Positions 25,601 to 40,600 of a stretch of DNA of 64,000 nt are shown piece after piece. This DNA is from Chrysopilus asiliformis. Its lineage: Eukaryota > Arthropoda > Insecta > Diptera > Rhagionidae. The notes under the pieces are model-generated. The model did not search any database. It was given only the letters and a program-made list of their open reading frames with translations, and was not told the origin of the DNA. The number at the start of each line of letters is the position of its first letter. Position 1 is the stretch's first letter. The stretch covers positions 2,319,607-2,383,606 of the forward strand of contig OZ035964.1 of assembly GCA_964034945.1 (NCBI GenBank), in the 5' to 3' direction. Both the position numbers and the translations under genes were made by a program.

Positions 25601-28600
25601 TACATGTATTGGCATCTCCCTTACATTTTTGCAAAATTGATCTGGCAGTCAACGTGTTAAAAAAATTAAAAAAAATTGTCCTCTGGAATGGAACCAAGTA
25701 GAATGGATTCAAAAAATTGTGCCAAATTTCAAATCAATGAAAAAAATTTTCCAAATTTTCACCGTTTTTACCAATTTTTGACTTTTTCCCCCAAATTTTC
25801 AGGCCGAATAGAATAACGGGGTTTTTCTACCCAATTCATTATTTCAAATTTTTACTCCAATTCAACAAAAAAAAAACTATTAGCTAAGAAAATCAGCTAA
25901 AATCGAAATGCATCATTATATTTTCCGTATTAAAAAAAATAATCTCCCCTCACTGATAGAAATTGGAATATTTATAAATAAATTCCTAGTACATGAAAAA
26001 TTACAGAGTGTGCTTGAAATTTATTTAAATCCAGTTTAATATAATTAAGGAGTTTTATCAGTGATTCTAGGAGAAAAGATACACGTTGTATGAGCGTAAA
26101 TATTTACCAAAATTATTAATGAAAATTCCAAATTATTGTTGTGCTAGTGACTTAAAATAGTAGGTGTCTATTTTATTGATACTTTAATAATTAATTTTGC
26201 ATACAAATGCGTAACCCGAATTTTACTGGATTTATAGTTTCTGAGTTATTGGGAAATAAAAAATTTCTTCCAGTCCGTGTCTCAGCCTTCATTGGTGTGT
26301 GGATATTGAATACTATTTCCATCACATTAAAACTATTATCCGAAAACTGAAAAATCAAGCGGCGAAAAACGGAAACTTACTATTCTAGCTGGTAATTGAA
26401 TAAGTTTTTGCAATGGGCGCATTCACGGTACTCAACAGTTGAGAGATTACTCATCATAACTACTGATCGGACGCCATTTTTAGTATCGAAAAATTTCTGC
26501 GATACTTTTCTGCTCAACCGATGAGTGTAGAATTTTGACGTTTAATGTATCGAGACATTCGCGAGAACTCATCGAGATTTACTCAACCGTTGAGTACCGT
26601 GAATGCGCCCAATATTAAATGTGATTCCCACAACATACGGGTTATTAACATAACCTAAAAACAATTTAAAACCACAATAAACTGCCATATGTTTTATTTA
26701 TTGATCCACAAAGATCTCTTCATCGAAAAACCAGCTAGTATTCACACAAGTGTCTAATAGCGAAAAAATTACCTAAAAAGTTGTTTTTTTTTTTCAAAAA
26801 AAAAAAAATTGATTTTTTATAAGCATTTTATAAGCAAAATAATTCAAACCCGAGATTCTTTTTTAAAAAAAGAATGTTTTTAGGTAATTTTTTCGCTATT
26901 AGACACTTGTGTTCTAAAGAATACCGCGCAATTTTCACGAAAATCCACCAAAAACGAGTAATTTCCGTAATATTTCTCATAGTTTTCAAAAAAAAAAAAA
27001 AATTCTTTTAGAGTTTTCTTTTCCAAACCCTTATAAAACTTATTTCTCTAGCACAAACTTTTTTCCAATCTACAACTTAAGTTGTCACGGACAGCAAAAT
27101 TGACAAACAAATCTGGAACGGAATCCCCTTCGTCTAACGACTTGGATTCTAACTGGGCACTCCCTCCTGAAGGATCACGCCTTCAAGATGAGGCTGGTGG
27201 ATAATCCACAATGCAGGGGTAGCGGGGAAGAGCAGGAAACGGTGGTCCAGCCTTAACCCGTACCCGCGTCAAATGCTTCGGCCATCCCTTTCTAGAGGAA
27301 CTCCATGAGGCAGGAACTCAGGGCCAGAGAACAAATAATCTAGAGAATAAACTCTTAGAACAAATTTTTGACAAATTTCCCATTCGAAGGGGGGAAAAAT
27401 GTCCCTATCATTCACTAGCTACGGCCTAAAAGTTAATTACTTTCAGACTAGGGAGCACGAAGCAAAGAGAACATTTTCTAATCATTTTCGTCGTATCTAT
27501 TCAATGAGATGGCGGAATCGAATGGATAATTTTTTCCGTGTTACATCGGATCCTCTTGCTTCATCTCACAGTGGAAAAATTTTCTCTCAAAAATTTGTTC
27601 TAAGAGTTTATTCTCTAGATTATTTGTTCTCTGTCAGGGCTGGCAGCCGATTCGGAAATATATAAACCTGTCGGTATGGCTAAACAACCGTACTTGAGCT
27701 CAATCTGCTCCAGCGAGGGACATCGGAGGTGTACAATGGGCCCAACTTGAGGCCTACGTGCGTGGGGTTCCCTTGTGAGCCCCCCTCCTATCAAACCAGC
27801 CAACCAAAAATGACAAACAGACAGATATGTACATATATGGCGAGATAAAATGTTGGATTAATGACAAAACGAACCGATTTATTGGCGGACATACAAATAC
27901 AGAAGGAATTTCATTCTAATCTCTTCCATTTTAGAATTTCATCCGTACAAGGAAAAAAAGCAAAAAACAATCTGGCAAAAATTTTTAAATCGTTCAATAC
28001 AATGTGTATCTTTTATTTGATATTTTCTATTTAGAAAAAGTATTAACTATAATAGTATCAATGTTTATATGAATATTCAAAAATTTTTTTTCTCTCTTTT
28101 TCTTTTCTTCTTGCTTTAACAAATCGAAAATTTGCATCTTTAACAACGAATTAATTTTTAAAAAAATTTATATATACTTGAATCAAAAAAAAAAAATACT
28201 TGAATCAAAAAAAAAACATTTTTTTTCATGAAATTTGTTAAAATTAATTGAAAAAAAAATGATTGAATAATAAATTATCGATACGTGGCGTATAGAAAGC
28301 ACGTTTGGCACGTATACGAATCGCAAAAGCATCTTCGGGTGCTGCATTTGTTAGCAAAAAGAAAGCTGCTGAGGCACGTTTAGCAGCCCAAGAGTCTGGA
28401 ATTGAATTGGATGATAATTATCGTGAAGAGGATATATTTGAGTTACAGCATCATCATTTGCTTAGATGTCTTGAAAAAACAACGGTTAGATATTATTATT
28501 ATTTTTTTTTTTTTTAAATTTGAAAGAGATTTTTGTTTTTGAATTTTTCTGTTTAAGATGATATATATTTAAATGTTTCCCTTTTTTAATTTACCAACGA

Positions 28601-31600
28601 TTTAATACTATTATAAATGTGTCACTATATATTATTGTTCGTTTAAATGTGTTCTGTGTATATACATATATACATATATATTTATATATACGGTGAAATT
28701 TTTTTTAAAATAATTATTGTTTTTATACGTGCGTGAAATTCAACGGGTGCGCTCCGAATTTGAGCTCAGCACCACTAAAGAGAAGTAGATTTATGTGTAA
28801 AATAATTAACTAAAATAAGGTCTCAGGTGACGTCCTCTTCCTTAGCGACCGCCCCTTTTTTTTCCCTGCTTAATACGAATATTGCTTTTAAACTGCGAAA
28901 AAAAATATAGGTTGTCCATAATCTATTGTTTCGATCTTTTGTTTCTCTCCAATCCCCTACCCACCAGTACGACTCCCTAACGTTTCACTCACAAACTCTA
29001 CCTGATTCCGAATAATAAATTGCTATGTTGCAGAGCTTTTGCTTAATGAAGTGCAAATATTATTAAGGACAATTCCGTCCGAAATATATTTCCATTGAAA
29101 AATCGTTTAGTAACATTTTTTTTTAAATTTCTGCTTTGCTCACAGCATAATTTCGGATCGCACCTAGTTTGTTAATAATTTAATATTTAAAAAAAAAATG
29201 TCGCCCATTGATGAATAATTTGTTTTAGGGAAACTCCACTGTATATATTTATGAAAAATTATATTCTTAAATTTTCAAATAATACTAATGAAATCTTCTT
29301 TTTTTACCTTTTAATTATAACAACCGTTCCTTGTTTCTTGTCTCCCTAAATATACTAATTTATTCGTGTTAATCAATATTTCCGTTTTTTTTTTGTGTTT
29401 TTTTTCGTAATTAATTTAAAAAATTCATTTTTTTTATCCAAATTTCCGTTACATTATTTGCATAATCCTGTTGTTTTTCTTGGATTTACTTTACTTTGTT
29501 ATTTTACGATTTTCATTTTTTTTAAATTCGTAATCCCCATCCCTTCCCTCGCAAATAAAAAAAAAACAAAAATGAATCGTTGAACCACAAAAAAAAACCT
29601 GCAACATAATTTTTCTACACGTTGTGGATGAGCCATATTTTTTTTTGGAAATTAAATCCAACAATAAATGGACAATAAATCGCCAATGAAATTCCATTAA
29701 ATTAACAAATTGACGCCGAATGTGACAGGACCGGGAATTCGTTGAATTGGAAATTCCATACAATGGGCAACCGAAACGGCCAGGATCCCCATCCCCGATG
29801 GCTAGTCCCGCACACTCAACGAATAGCACCGTAGGACTATTGCAGTCATGTTGCGGACGATGCTGTTCGCAAAGATATCAGGTCAGTATCTAATAACATT
29901 ATCCAAAATGTCTAAAATAAAAACACTTAAAAAAAAAAGTATAACAAAACACGTGGAATATTATTACATTATCAACAAAAAAAAAATACATTTAAAAATA
30001 AATATCAACCACCCCCTCCCCGCCCCATGCCCGCCCCATGCCCGCTCCCCCCTCTATAACCACAATAAAGAAAAACAACAGGCTATCAAATGTTTGAGCT
30101 TCATGAAAATCGGTACACATAACAATACAATTTAATCATTTTATGTGGAAATTGCTTTTCTTGCGCTTCTTGGAAAATTTTGGTGGAATTTTTAAACTTT
30201 CTAAGTTTACATATTTATCCTAACTAAATTGAGTAGTTTAAATTTTCAACGAAAAAGTTTAAAATTGGTAAATAATAAAGCCCTTTTCTGCCAAATAGTT
30301 TAAATTTTCATATTTCTGGTTGAATTTTTAAACCAAAAAAGTCGAAATTTTATACCAGAAAAAGGAGTCCTGTTGTAGGGGAAATTACAACATTTATAAG
30401 GTTTTTTTTTTGCAAGATGTGAAAATCGTCACATTTGTACGTATGGGCGTTCGCAGGTACCGGCAGATGGTGGGTCACGCTCCCCTCCCCAGGATTTTGA
30501 AAAAAAAACTATTGTTTTTTTTTCTATTCCTTTAATAAAGGTTAATCAACATTCAGATTAAATTTCAATAATATTATTAGTAAAATTGAAGCTGCGGAAT
30601 TTCTGCAAGAGCTCATCAAGTTACAACGAATTACTGCATTTTTATTGTATGTTGCAAAGAAACCACAAAAAAAAAGATAGTTCGCAATTCTTCACGAAAT
30701 AAAGATAATTCGCTAGGAACTATCGCTTTAACTTCAGTATAACTAACGCTATGCTTCAGTGGTTCTTTAAACGCGAAAATTCGATTTTTTTCGAAGTGAA
30801 TTTTCGTTATCTGTTTTTCAAATTTAATTGTTTTTTTTTTATTAAATAAAAATATTTAAACTAATTTAAAAGCACTTAAATCTGTAGTTCCCAAACTTTT
30901 TCAGTTGACGCCCCCCTTGAACACTTATCAAACAGCTGACGCCCCCCTTTTTTGAAAACCTGTCAAACCTCCGTGGTTCTATTCTAATATTTTGAGTTAA
31001 AAATCCACACACACTTTTACTGTCCATTTCAATTATTTATTTCCCTAGTTTCTACAAAAAAAAAAAACTGAACAAATAGAAAATTAATGGGATGAGTGAA
31101 ACTGTTTTTCTTTCACTTAAATCTGAATATTAGGTCTGATGTTTGACAGAGCACACCGGAGACCGCTTTCCAGATTAATTCTGAAACGCTGCTTTGTTTT
31201 TATTAGACAAGACGAGAACAATATCTTGAAATGTTAATTTCAAATTTCTTCACGACTACCGTCCGTAGCTCTAGGCCCCTAAGAGGGGGGCGCGGCTGAA
31301 ATTGCTTCACGCCCCCCTGGCCGTGGCCCCACGCCCCCCAGTTTGGGAACAACGGACTTAAATGAAAACGGCCCATTGCTTGACCTGCAACCAATATGTT
31401 TTTTGATAGACCACAGCATGGCAAAACTTGCCCTGCGTATGAAATAGACGTCATCGCATGATATCTTTTCCCAAAAATAGGATGACCACACGTCTCGAAA
31501 TGGCCGGGTCCGCCCCGTATTTAATTTTGTTGTCCCGGTATCCCAGAAACTAAATTTTTGTTCCGGATTTTTCAAATTGGTGCAATAATCTTTCAAACAC

Positions 31601-34600
31601 TAGAAAAAATTGATCCCTGAGCATGCAAAACGTACTCTATTTCGGCTGAAAGTTACTCCAAAGTACTTTTTTTTCGCCTACGGTATATTTTTTCAACAAT
31701 TTCCCACAAAAGATGCGTTATCTTTAAGACAGGGGAGCATTTCTCTTTATTGCTCTTTTTTATTGACAATTTCTGGTGCGATTATTTATAAAACATTGAG
31801 AGCGCACAAAATTCAAGTTAATTCTTGCTAGGGACTTGGGACTCTATTGATTTAAACAACTGTGCCGCATTCTTTTTTAAAAATTAGTTCTAAATCAAGT
31901 TTTATTTTCTATATAAAATTTCTTGCTCATCTTGTCCCGGATTGTCTCCAAAAAAAAGTATCATCAAACCACCCACCCATGAAAAAAAAAAAACTTTTGG
32001 CCCTCCCCCGGAAAAATCCCTGCGAATGCCTGTGTTTTTGTTAAAGCATTTTCTCCCGTCATACATTTTTTTAAAGCAAGTTTTTAATGGCCGGAACCAT
32101 CGTGCTGCTGCCCGGCGAGATTCGAACCCACATTCCCCGGCTTCATAGGCTTAACGCTTAAACACTGAGCTACTCTGATCCACAATGTTGGGCTTGTTTG
32201 ATCAACAACTCGGTGCAGACAACTTTCAAACCTGTAATGGTTTAAAAATTAAACACAAAGTTGAAATTTTTCGTGTTTTCAGTTCAACTTTTTCAACTTT
32301 TTGGTTCACAAAATTCCATTTTAGAAGAGTTTCAACTTTACAGTTTAAAATTTAAACCAAAAGTATAAATTTTCAACTTTTTAGGTTTAAATTTTCAACT
32401 GAGTTGGTTTGAAAGGCACATTTAAACTCGAAAAACTCAACCTAAAAGTTGAAAACTATTGAAAATTCATCTTTTAAACCGTGTCAGTTCATTTTAAACA
32501 CAAAACGGTTGAGTGAAGTTTAAAGATTCGACCCACCGTGTAGAGAAGAACTACTGGACAGGAACAACAACAAAAAAAGACCAAACGGGGAAAAATTTAA
32601 CGACAGATAATCCAAAATTAGAAAATAGTAAAATTAAAGATTTGCCCTCCGTCAAATTTTTTCCGCTTCGTTCAATTGTCCGTCGGTCAATCGTCCATTT
32701 TTTTTTAATGAAAAATAAAATTTCAAGTATAAATGTATACTGCGAGCAATTAAAGATAAAAATTGTTTGATTGAATTGTTTCCAGCCAATTTCTAACAAC
32801 AACAAAAAACAAATGCTCTAAAACGTACCGAGAAATTGAATTCTGTTCAATAAATTCCTACCAATTGAAATCTAAAACACTCAGGAATATTTTTGCCAAA
32901 AAATTTAAAGAAAATTAGATAATAATAATTGCAGGTTCCAATTTTCATATTTTTCGTAATTTATCACCAAACTATTCTTTTAGACAAAAATCTAACACAT
33001 CAGGTTTTAACACATTGACTGCCATGGCTATCATTATTGATAGTCAGTGATGTGATGCATCGCTGGGGGCGCATGGCTTGCAAAAAAATATATAACTATA
33101 TGTTGAAAACAGCATAAATCACAAACGGAATTGGTATGTTTTTTGACGATTGGAAAATTGGTTAGGCAGTCAACGTGTTAAGAACCAGAAATGGATAATT
33201 TTTTTAAACAGACAGAAATCATATAATAATCAAATAAAAAATTATTTGCCTGACTTCAAATTAATCACAAAAAATTCACGTTTTTTTTCTAAGCTCTAAT
33301 AGTTTGTCACTTGAGTTTTAGTACATAAGCTTTTATGTTGGACTGTTTTCGTTTTATTTTTTTTTTTTATTTTAGTTTCTAGAGAAATTTTAATCACAGC
33401 AATTAAATGCAACACATAACATAAATTATTTGTTTATGAAAATACTATGGCTTGCCTAAAATTATGCTTCGAATGAAAACCTAGAATGAAAAACTTTCTA
33501 GATTTTATTTAAATAATTTCGGATGAAAAGAAAAAAACTATAACCGTTTTAATTATTTTGAGTTTAATAGACCAAATAATTAATTTTTTTTTCACCTAAA
33601 ATGATTGCATTTAATACATATGCATATGTTTTATTCGCTTTTATCTTAATATAATTCGAGTTGAGAGTATGGGTTTAAACCTATCTTCCCATATCCGTTC
33701 ACAGATTGATTTACAAAAAAAAAATTGACTTTTTTTTTATCAAACGTAATCCGAATTCCTATTTATTTTGTACTCCCAGCAACACAGAATAATTTTCAAA
33801 GTATAATTTTTGTAAGCCATCAGTTCCCAATGCTTCATCCCTTTTATTCTTTCAAGAAATTTGTAAAACACGCTATACTTTGTTCTAATAAAAAGTATTT
33901 AATAGTTAAGTAGTCAACATATACAAAATTTGCCAGAAAGCCGTTGTCCCAACAAATGTGTCCAGAATTTTATGTGTCTGAGGTTCATTAACCACCTCGA
34001 TTCTGGTAGTCGTTGGGATCGGGGTGAATATTTAAAAGTTTTCGTGACGGGTTTATTTAAAACAAAATTTGTAAAATGTAAAATCTTAAAAAATAATTAA
34101 AGGACTCACCCGTTAAATTTTTTGTATCACTTTCCAATACTTGTCGAACTCGATACTCTTGAAGTGTTTTGAACAACGTTGATAAAGTCCCAAATCGTAT
34201 TTAGTTTTCAGGAAATCTAAAACAAAAATGAAAAAAAAATCATTAATAAATCCGGATAACCAAATTGTGTGTAGGCGCTGTGACACTTTATTACGCGAAT
34301 TTTATTCATCGACAATAAATTCATGTTGCAAAACCGTTTACACTATGACACAAAATTCAGAAATTTATTCTTGGAAAACGCCCGAACCCGAATTTTTCCA
34401 TATAAAAGCGTCCGAATAAATTCGGATTTTGACAACTTTTGCTAAGTGGTTTTATTCTGCGATAGGAATAAATTCTGAAAAAATGGTGTAAACGGTGCCT
34501 TACATTCAAAGATTCCTCTATGAAATAAATTGGATCATATTATTTGTGTTCCACACTTTGGTGAGTCTTATTAAAAATTTATTCAAACATAAGAAAAGCT

Positions 34601-37600
34601 ACAATTGCCAAGGTGCCAATTGTCAAATATTCTATAAAATTTTCATGAAAAAAAATTCATTAGTGCAGGTGAAGGGGGGGAGGAGGGGGAGGAGGGGGGC
34701 GGGGGGGGGGTAGGACTTGTCCGACTGGATTTTGATGTATGGGGAAGACTGGACCGATTCTGTGAAATCATATTCTAAACACATTCGGAATTTTCACAAA
34801 AGCCATAACGAATTAGGCTCCCCTTTTTCTTTTCAAAACGAATCCTTACAGGACTAGGCGCGTTACATCAACAGAAGATGCAGGAGACGTGCCAAGGGCA
34901 AGAGGGAGGTATGATTTTACTTCCGGCGCCCCTTTTTTTATACCGATTCCATTTCACAATCAATGAGAAAATTTATTTATGAATTGAATAAATTATTTTA
35001 TGTATTTATGATGGTGGAAATTGCAAAATTAATTGGAATTTTGTATTTTGTGAACATTTCCCAACATTTTTTAGTATTGTTTTCCAAAAATTTTCATTTT
35101 GTAAATTTTTGAAATTTTTAAAAAAAAATCTCAAGAAAATTTCAGTTTTCGAGAAAAAATTTGTTTTAAAAAAAAGTTCTACAGTTTCAGGAAAACCAAA
35201 AACCACACATTCTTTAGGATCCTTTTATCTATCAAAAACAATTTTCCGCGAGTCGATAGGCCAAAAATTACGCGAGAGACAAACGGTTTTCCGAATGTTA
35301 AATCCTTAAAAATCGTATCCTTTTATCTCGGAAACGGCTAAAAATATTTTTATGAAATTCGGAATCTTAGAGTTTTCGGGGACGAGGAATCGATATCCGG
35401 TGTCCTTTTTGGGGAAAAAAGGATTTTTCAAGGACCTCGTCCTTGTCCCGCCCAAACCCCACCGCCCCCCTCAAAAAGGACACCGGATATCGATTCTCCG
35501 TCCCCGATAACCTCTAAATTCTGAATTTCAGTTCGATCGGGGGACTTCAAATTTTCGTCCTTAAAAAAAGTACAGGGGTCCCCCTTGCGATTTTTTCAAT
35601 TTTTTGACACGTGTCCGTTTTCGCTGAAATTTGGTGTGGAGGGGTTTTTAGAGCCCCTGATTAAGAATCCGTTATCCGTTTGCCGATATCACTAATAGTT
35701 TGGACGGTGCAAAGGGAGGGGGTGCCCTTGGGATTTTTTTTCAATTTTGTGACACAACTCCGATTTTGCTGAAATTTGGCATAGGAGAGGTTTTCGGGCC
35801 TCTGATTAAGAATCCGTTGTCCGTTTTGCGATATCGCTAATGGTTTGGTCGGTGCAGGGCAGGAGAGTGTCTCACGAAAAATTGAATTAGTACTTGCTAT
35901 TTACCAGAAACGTAACTGTTCAAAATTTCAAGTCTCCAGCTCGATCCTTTAGAAAGTTATGGTGTTCATGGACGGATGGACGGACAGACAGACAAGCGGA
36001 CAGACAGACAAGCGGACAGACAGACAAGCGGACAGGCAGACAAGCGGACAGACAGACAAGCGGGCAGACAGACAAGCGGGCAGACAGACAGACGGACGAA
36101 CGGACAAGCGGACAGACAGACAAGCGGGCAGACAGACAGACAGACGGACGGACATGCGGAGATCAATGTATTTTACTCATTTGTACGGGAAAGGCGGGAA
36201 GGATTGGTCCAAATGGATTTTGATGTATGGAACGGTTATGTAAAACCATATTCTAAATACATTTTGTGTTAATAAATTTTTCGATATTGTGCATCGCTTT
36301 CGAGAAAATTGAAAAAGATTAAATTTGTATAAGGGAACAGGGAAGGGGTGGTAAATACAACTTGATTTTGATATATAGATAAATTTTGTAGAAACATATT
36401 CTGAACAAATTTTACCTTTAAAATTTTTTCAATACCACTCGCCGTTTTCGAGAAAATTGTGTATGGAGGAGCGGAAAGAAATGTTACGATTTTTCCCATT
36501 CAAGAACTTAGCCCAGCCATTTACAAGAAATGCAACGATACAAAATTTCAAATCTTTAGCTCAATCGTTTTGAAAGTTCTGGGAGCCTATTATGGAATAC
36601 GATCGTAATCGTAACGATTGGCATTTGCCTGTTGTTGTTAGTATAAAACACTAACAACAACACACAATTTCTGATCGTTACGATTACGATCGTATTCCAT
36701 AATAGGCCCCCTGGTGTTCACGGACTGATAGACAGACGGACGGACATTCGGAAACCAAAATCTTTTTGTCAACCCTAATACCCTCGTGTAGTTAATTTTT
36801 GTGTCCGGTGATTGGCTCGATGCGTTACAAACGGTATGTCATATAAAGTATAAAAATTGGCACAAAGGACGTCCCAGAGATGCGTTGTCTGTCTGTAACA
36901 CCGTGTCTTCACTTGGGATGTTTCATCGCAGAGATTTTTGATTGGCCAATCAGAGCTCGAGTTGATGACGATATCGCCGTCAACTCGGGCTCTGATTGGT
37001 CAAGCATAAAATCTCTGCGATGAAAAATCCCAACTGAAGACACGGTGTATGTCCTATTAGTAGAAAAACAAACACTCAGTAACTTTTAGACATAACTAGC
37101 TTGCATACCCGTCGTTGCCGGCTTAAGTTTTTTGTCTAAGTTTTAGAATACGAAGAAAACCGGAAAGAATTTAAAAACTTTTAAATGGGTCTATGTTGGG
37201 GCTGGACCCCCGACGAACATCTATGCCAAAATTCAGGCCAATCGGTTCAGCCGTTTTTGCGTGAAAGAGGAACAGGCAGATAGACAGACAGACACCAACC
37301 CAATTTTATCTATTAGTATGATAAATAATCTCTGAATCAAGCGGACAAGCGGACCTTTGGCACATTTACACACATACAGGATTATTTTATGAAATATATA
37401 ATTGTGTTTATTAACTTTATGTTTAATTTAATAACTTTTATTGTTTTCAAAATAACATACTTCTTATATGTTTTATTAGCTCTTGATCTAATCTGAATTC
37501 AATTTGGAAAAATTTGTATTTTCCTTTTAGTTTTCATGTTAATTCAACAACTCTAAATAACGATTTAAAAGAACAAAACAAAAATACGAAAATCTGAAAC

Positions 37601-40600
37601 GATGTTCGAAAGTGCAAATTTTCAAAAAAAAAAAAAAAAAATTCGAAAAATCACTTGTATGGGTTATTTAGAGGTTATCCATAATTTATGCTATCATTAA
37701 TTTAGATCGGATATATTGTACAATGACATAACATGAAATAAAGTGAATTTAAAATGACATAAAATCTAGTTACACTAAAACAACACTAAACACTTTTGTT
37801 TCATTTTTTTTCTAGTAATTACTACAATGGATTAAGAATTCCTAACCATCTTCAATTTAGTTAAACCATTTAAGAATTTTGATCTATTTTTAAGTTTGGA
37901 TATCTTGATAGGAAAGTAATTTTTTTTTTAATTTAATTTAATTTTTTTTTTTTAAATAAAATATCTTTCGTATTTACAGACGATCTGCATTATATAAATA
38001 TTGGGAAGGAAGAAAATTAGACTGAAATTTACTTATGTGGATTAAAATTGAGGCCGACTGAACTGAAATCTAAAGTTTCTGTTGTGATTTTCAGTGGCGG
38101 CTTTATAGGGAGGCAACGGAGGCATTGCCTCCTCATAACATTTTATAAAAATGTTTTTCTAACGTATGCCTTTAATTTTTTATACCATAAGGGACTGTAT
38201 AAAAATCTGTATGTTCAGAAAATAATAATTTAAAAGAAAATCCTATTCTCTAATGTCGAAATGTCGTATCCTAAAAAATTTTATAGAACTAAAAAAAAAC
38301 TTTGCCTCCTCATTTCAAATATACACGAGCCGCCACTGGCGATTTCACATTCAGTGGGTCTCAAAGTTCATATAAATCTCATTCTTATTTTCCACATCTA
38401 CAAAATTCATCCAGTAGATATCCTGTTTTTTTTTTTCAAATAAATTTTTCTTGTGTTATGAAATTTTGATCAAATCCTTCAAGTTATCTTAAAGATTTAT
38501 ATTTCAATTTTTTACCATTACCATTGATTATTCATAAAAACTTACAAACAATGAAGATTAATTTTTTTGATTAGATTATACCACAAATAAACAAAACTTT
38601 TCCAGGACACAACTGCCTATCGTTGTGGCACGAAGAGAGATTCAAGTATTCCCCATGATGATAACACGTGAACTAAATAAAATTATAAGAAAATTTCGAT
38701 CGTTTTGGGTTTTTTTTTCCAATCAAAAATGTTGACATTTAGTTAATTGTTTAGTTTTTTTTTTCTATGTCTGTTCTTTAGTCAATTGCGATGAAACTTC
38801 TTTTTTGATCCGGATAAGTCATCCAGACAAATTAACAAATATAAATGTTGAATAATAAGAAGAAAATCTATGAAAATGTTATTTAAATTTTAATGAAAAG
38901 AGAAGAAGAAAAAACAATAGTACATTTAGAAAAGGATAAAACTGAAATTGAATTTATTACATATAGAAGAATCTTTAGTGATAGACACATACTAAATATT
39001 TAAGTTTTGAATTTAAGAAATGGAATTTTGGAAACCGTAGAAAAACTAGAACAAACAAAAAAAAAATGGAAAGTTTTTATTGTTAAAATTACATTATTCA
39101 CATAGTTTAATAAAAAAACACAACAACTTCCGTACGCCCTTCTTTAAGGAAAAGAAAAACAAACAAAGAAAAACTCAGATCAAAAAATCTTTGAATTCAC
39201 ATCGAGTTTAATTTTTCCCAAAGGTTTTTTGTTTTATTGTTTTATGTTCATATCGTCCTTTTATCCAAATTTTACAAATTTAAGATGAAAATCATAAAGC
39301 ATCCAAATAGTTGTTGTATTTAGTGTATTTTCTCTATATTTAAAAAAAAAATTTTGGTGTACTTTTCATTTTCTTTCACAATTGAAGACATACACACGGA
39401 ACGAAATCATTTTTGATGCAGTCATCATATTATAATTAGTGCAAACATATTTCGTTTGAGATAAAGATAATATTCTTGCTATAACCAAAATTTTGTTTGC
39501 TCTAAACAAAATTCATTCGCCACTAATATAATTCTGTTTGGACGCAGAGGCGTTGGTATAGATTTACCAGGAGGGGAGGGGGGGGGTTTGAGTGAAAGAC
39601 AAAAAAGTCGATTGGAGCAATATTAAAAAGATGTCTTTCTGTCTAGCACCGTGGTTCCCAAACTTTTTCAGTTGACGCCCCCCTTGGACACTTATCAAAC
39701 AGCTGACGCCCCCCTTTTTTTAAAAACCTGTAATATCCACATACTAATATTCTGAGTTAAAAGTCCACACACACTTTTACTGTCCATTTCAATTATTTAT
39801 TTCCCTAGTTTCTACAAAAAAAAAACTGAAAAAATAGAAAATTAATGGGATGAGTGACACTGTTTTTCTTTCACTAAAATCTGAATATTAGGTCTGATGT
39901 TTGACAGAGCACACCGGAGACCGCTTTCCAGATTAATTCTGAAACGCTGCTTTGTTTTTATCAAACAAGACGAGAACAATATCTTGAAATGTTAATTTCA
40001 AATTTCTTCACGACTGCCGTCCGTAGCTCTACGCCCCCCAAGGGGGCGCGGCTGAAATTGCTTCACGCCCCCAGTTTCACGCCCCCAGTTTCACGCCCCC
40101 AGAACCACGGGTCTAGCAGGTCTGCGTACAAGATTTCTCAAAAACTACTGGAGCTAGAGTCATGAAGCTTTAAGTAGGGCACACATCTATCAGTTTTCCA
40201 TCAGTTTTTGGGAAACTGATTGGTGTGAACGTAAAATCAGACGACTGATGGGCAACCACAAAAAAAATCGTGGGCAGATCAGTTTTTCTAACAAACTGAT
40301 GGCCAACTGATTGGTGTGAATGTTCACCCAGAGAAAAATCTTAGTAAAATCTTAGTAAAATTAACAAAAGACTTTGTGTTGAACTTTAACACAAGAAAAA
40401 AACGTATATATAACAGAAGTTCTGTTCTCCGAACGAAAAAATGTGTTATTCTAATAACATAGAATATGTAGGATTTACGTACATCCATGTGCAGCCAACA
40501 AAAGTGCTTGTGTTAAATTTTTACCCAAAGAAATCGTATATCGAAAATAAGTTGTGTAGTAACAACGCAAAAGGTTGTGAAAATTACAGATATCCTTTGT

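Noticed and set aside
29395..29829. Minus-strand 112-codon open frame over Shal exon 4.
   Set aside because: Antisense of exon 4; the sense strand matches the Shal tail with correct splice sites.
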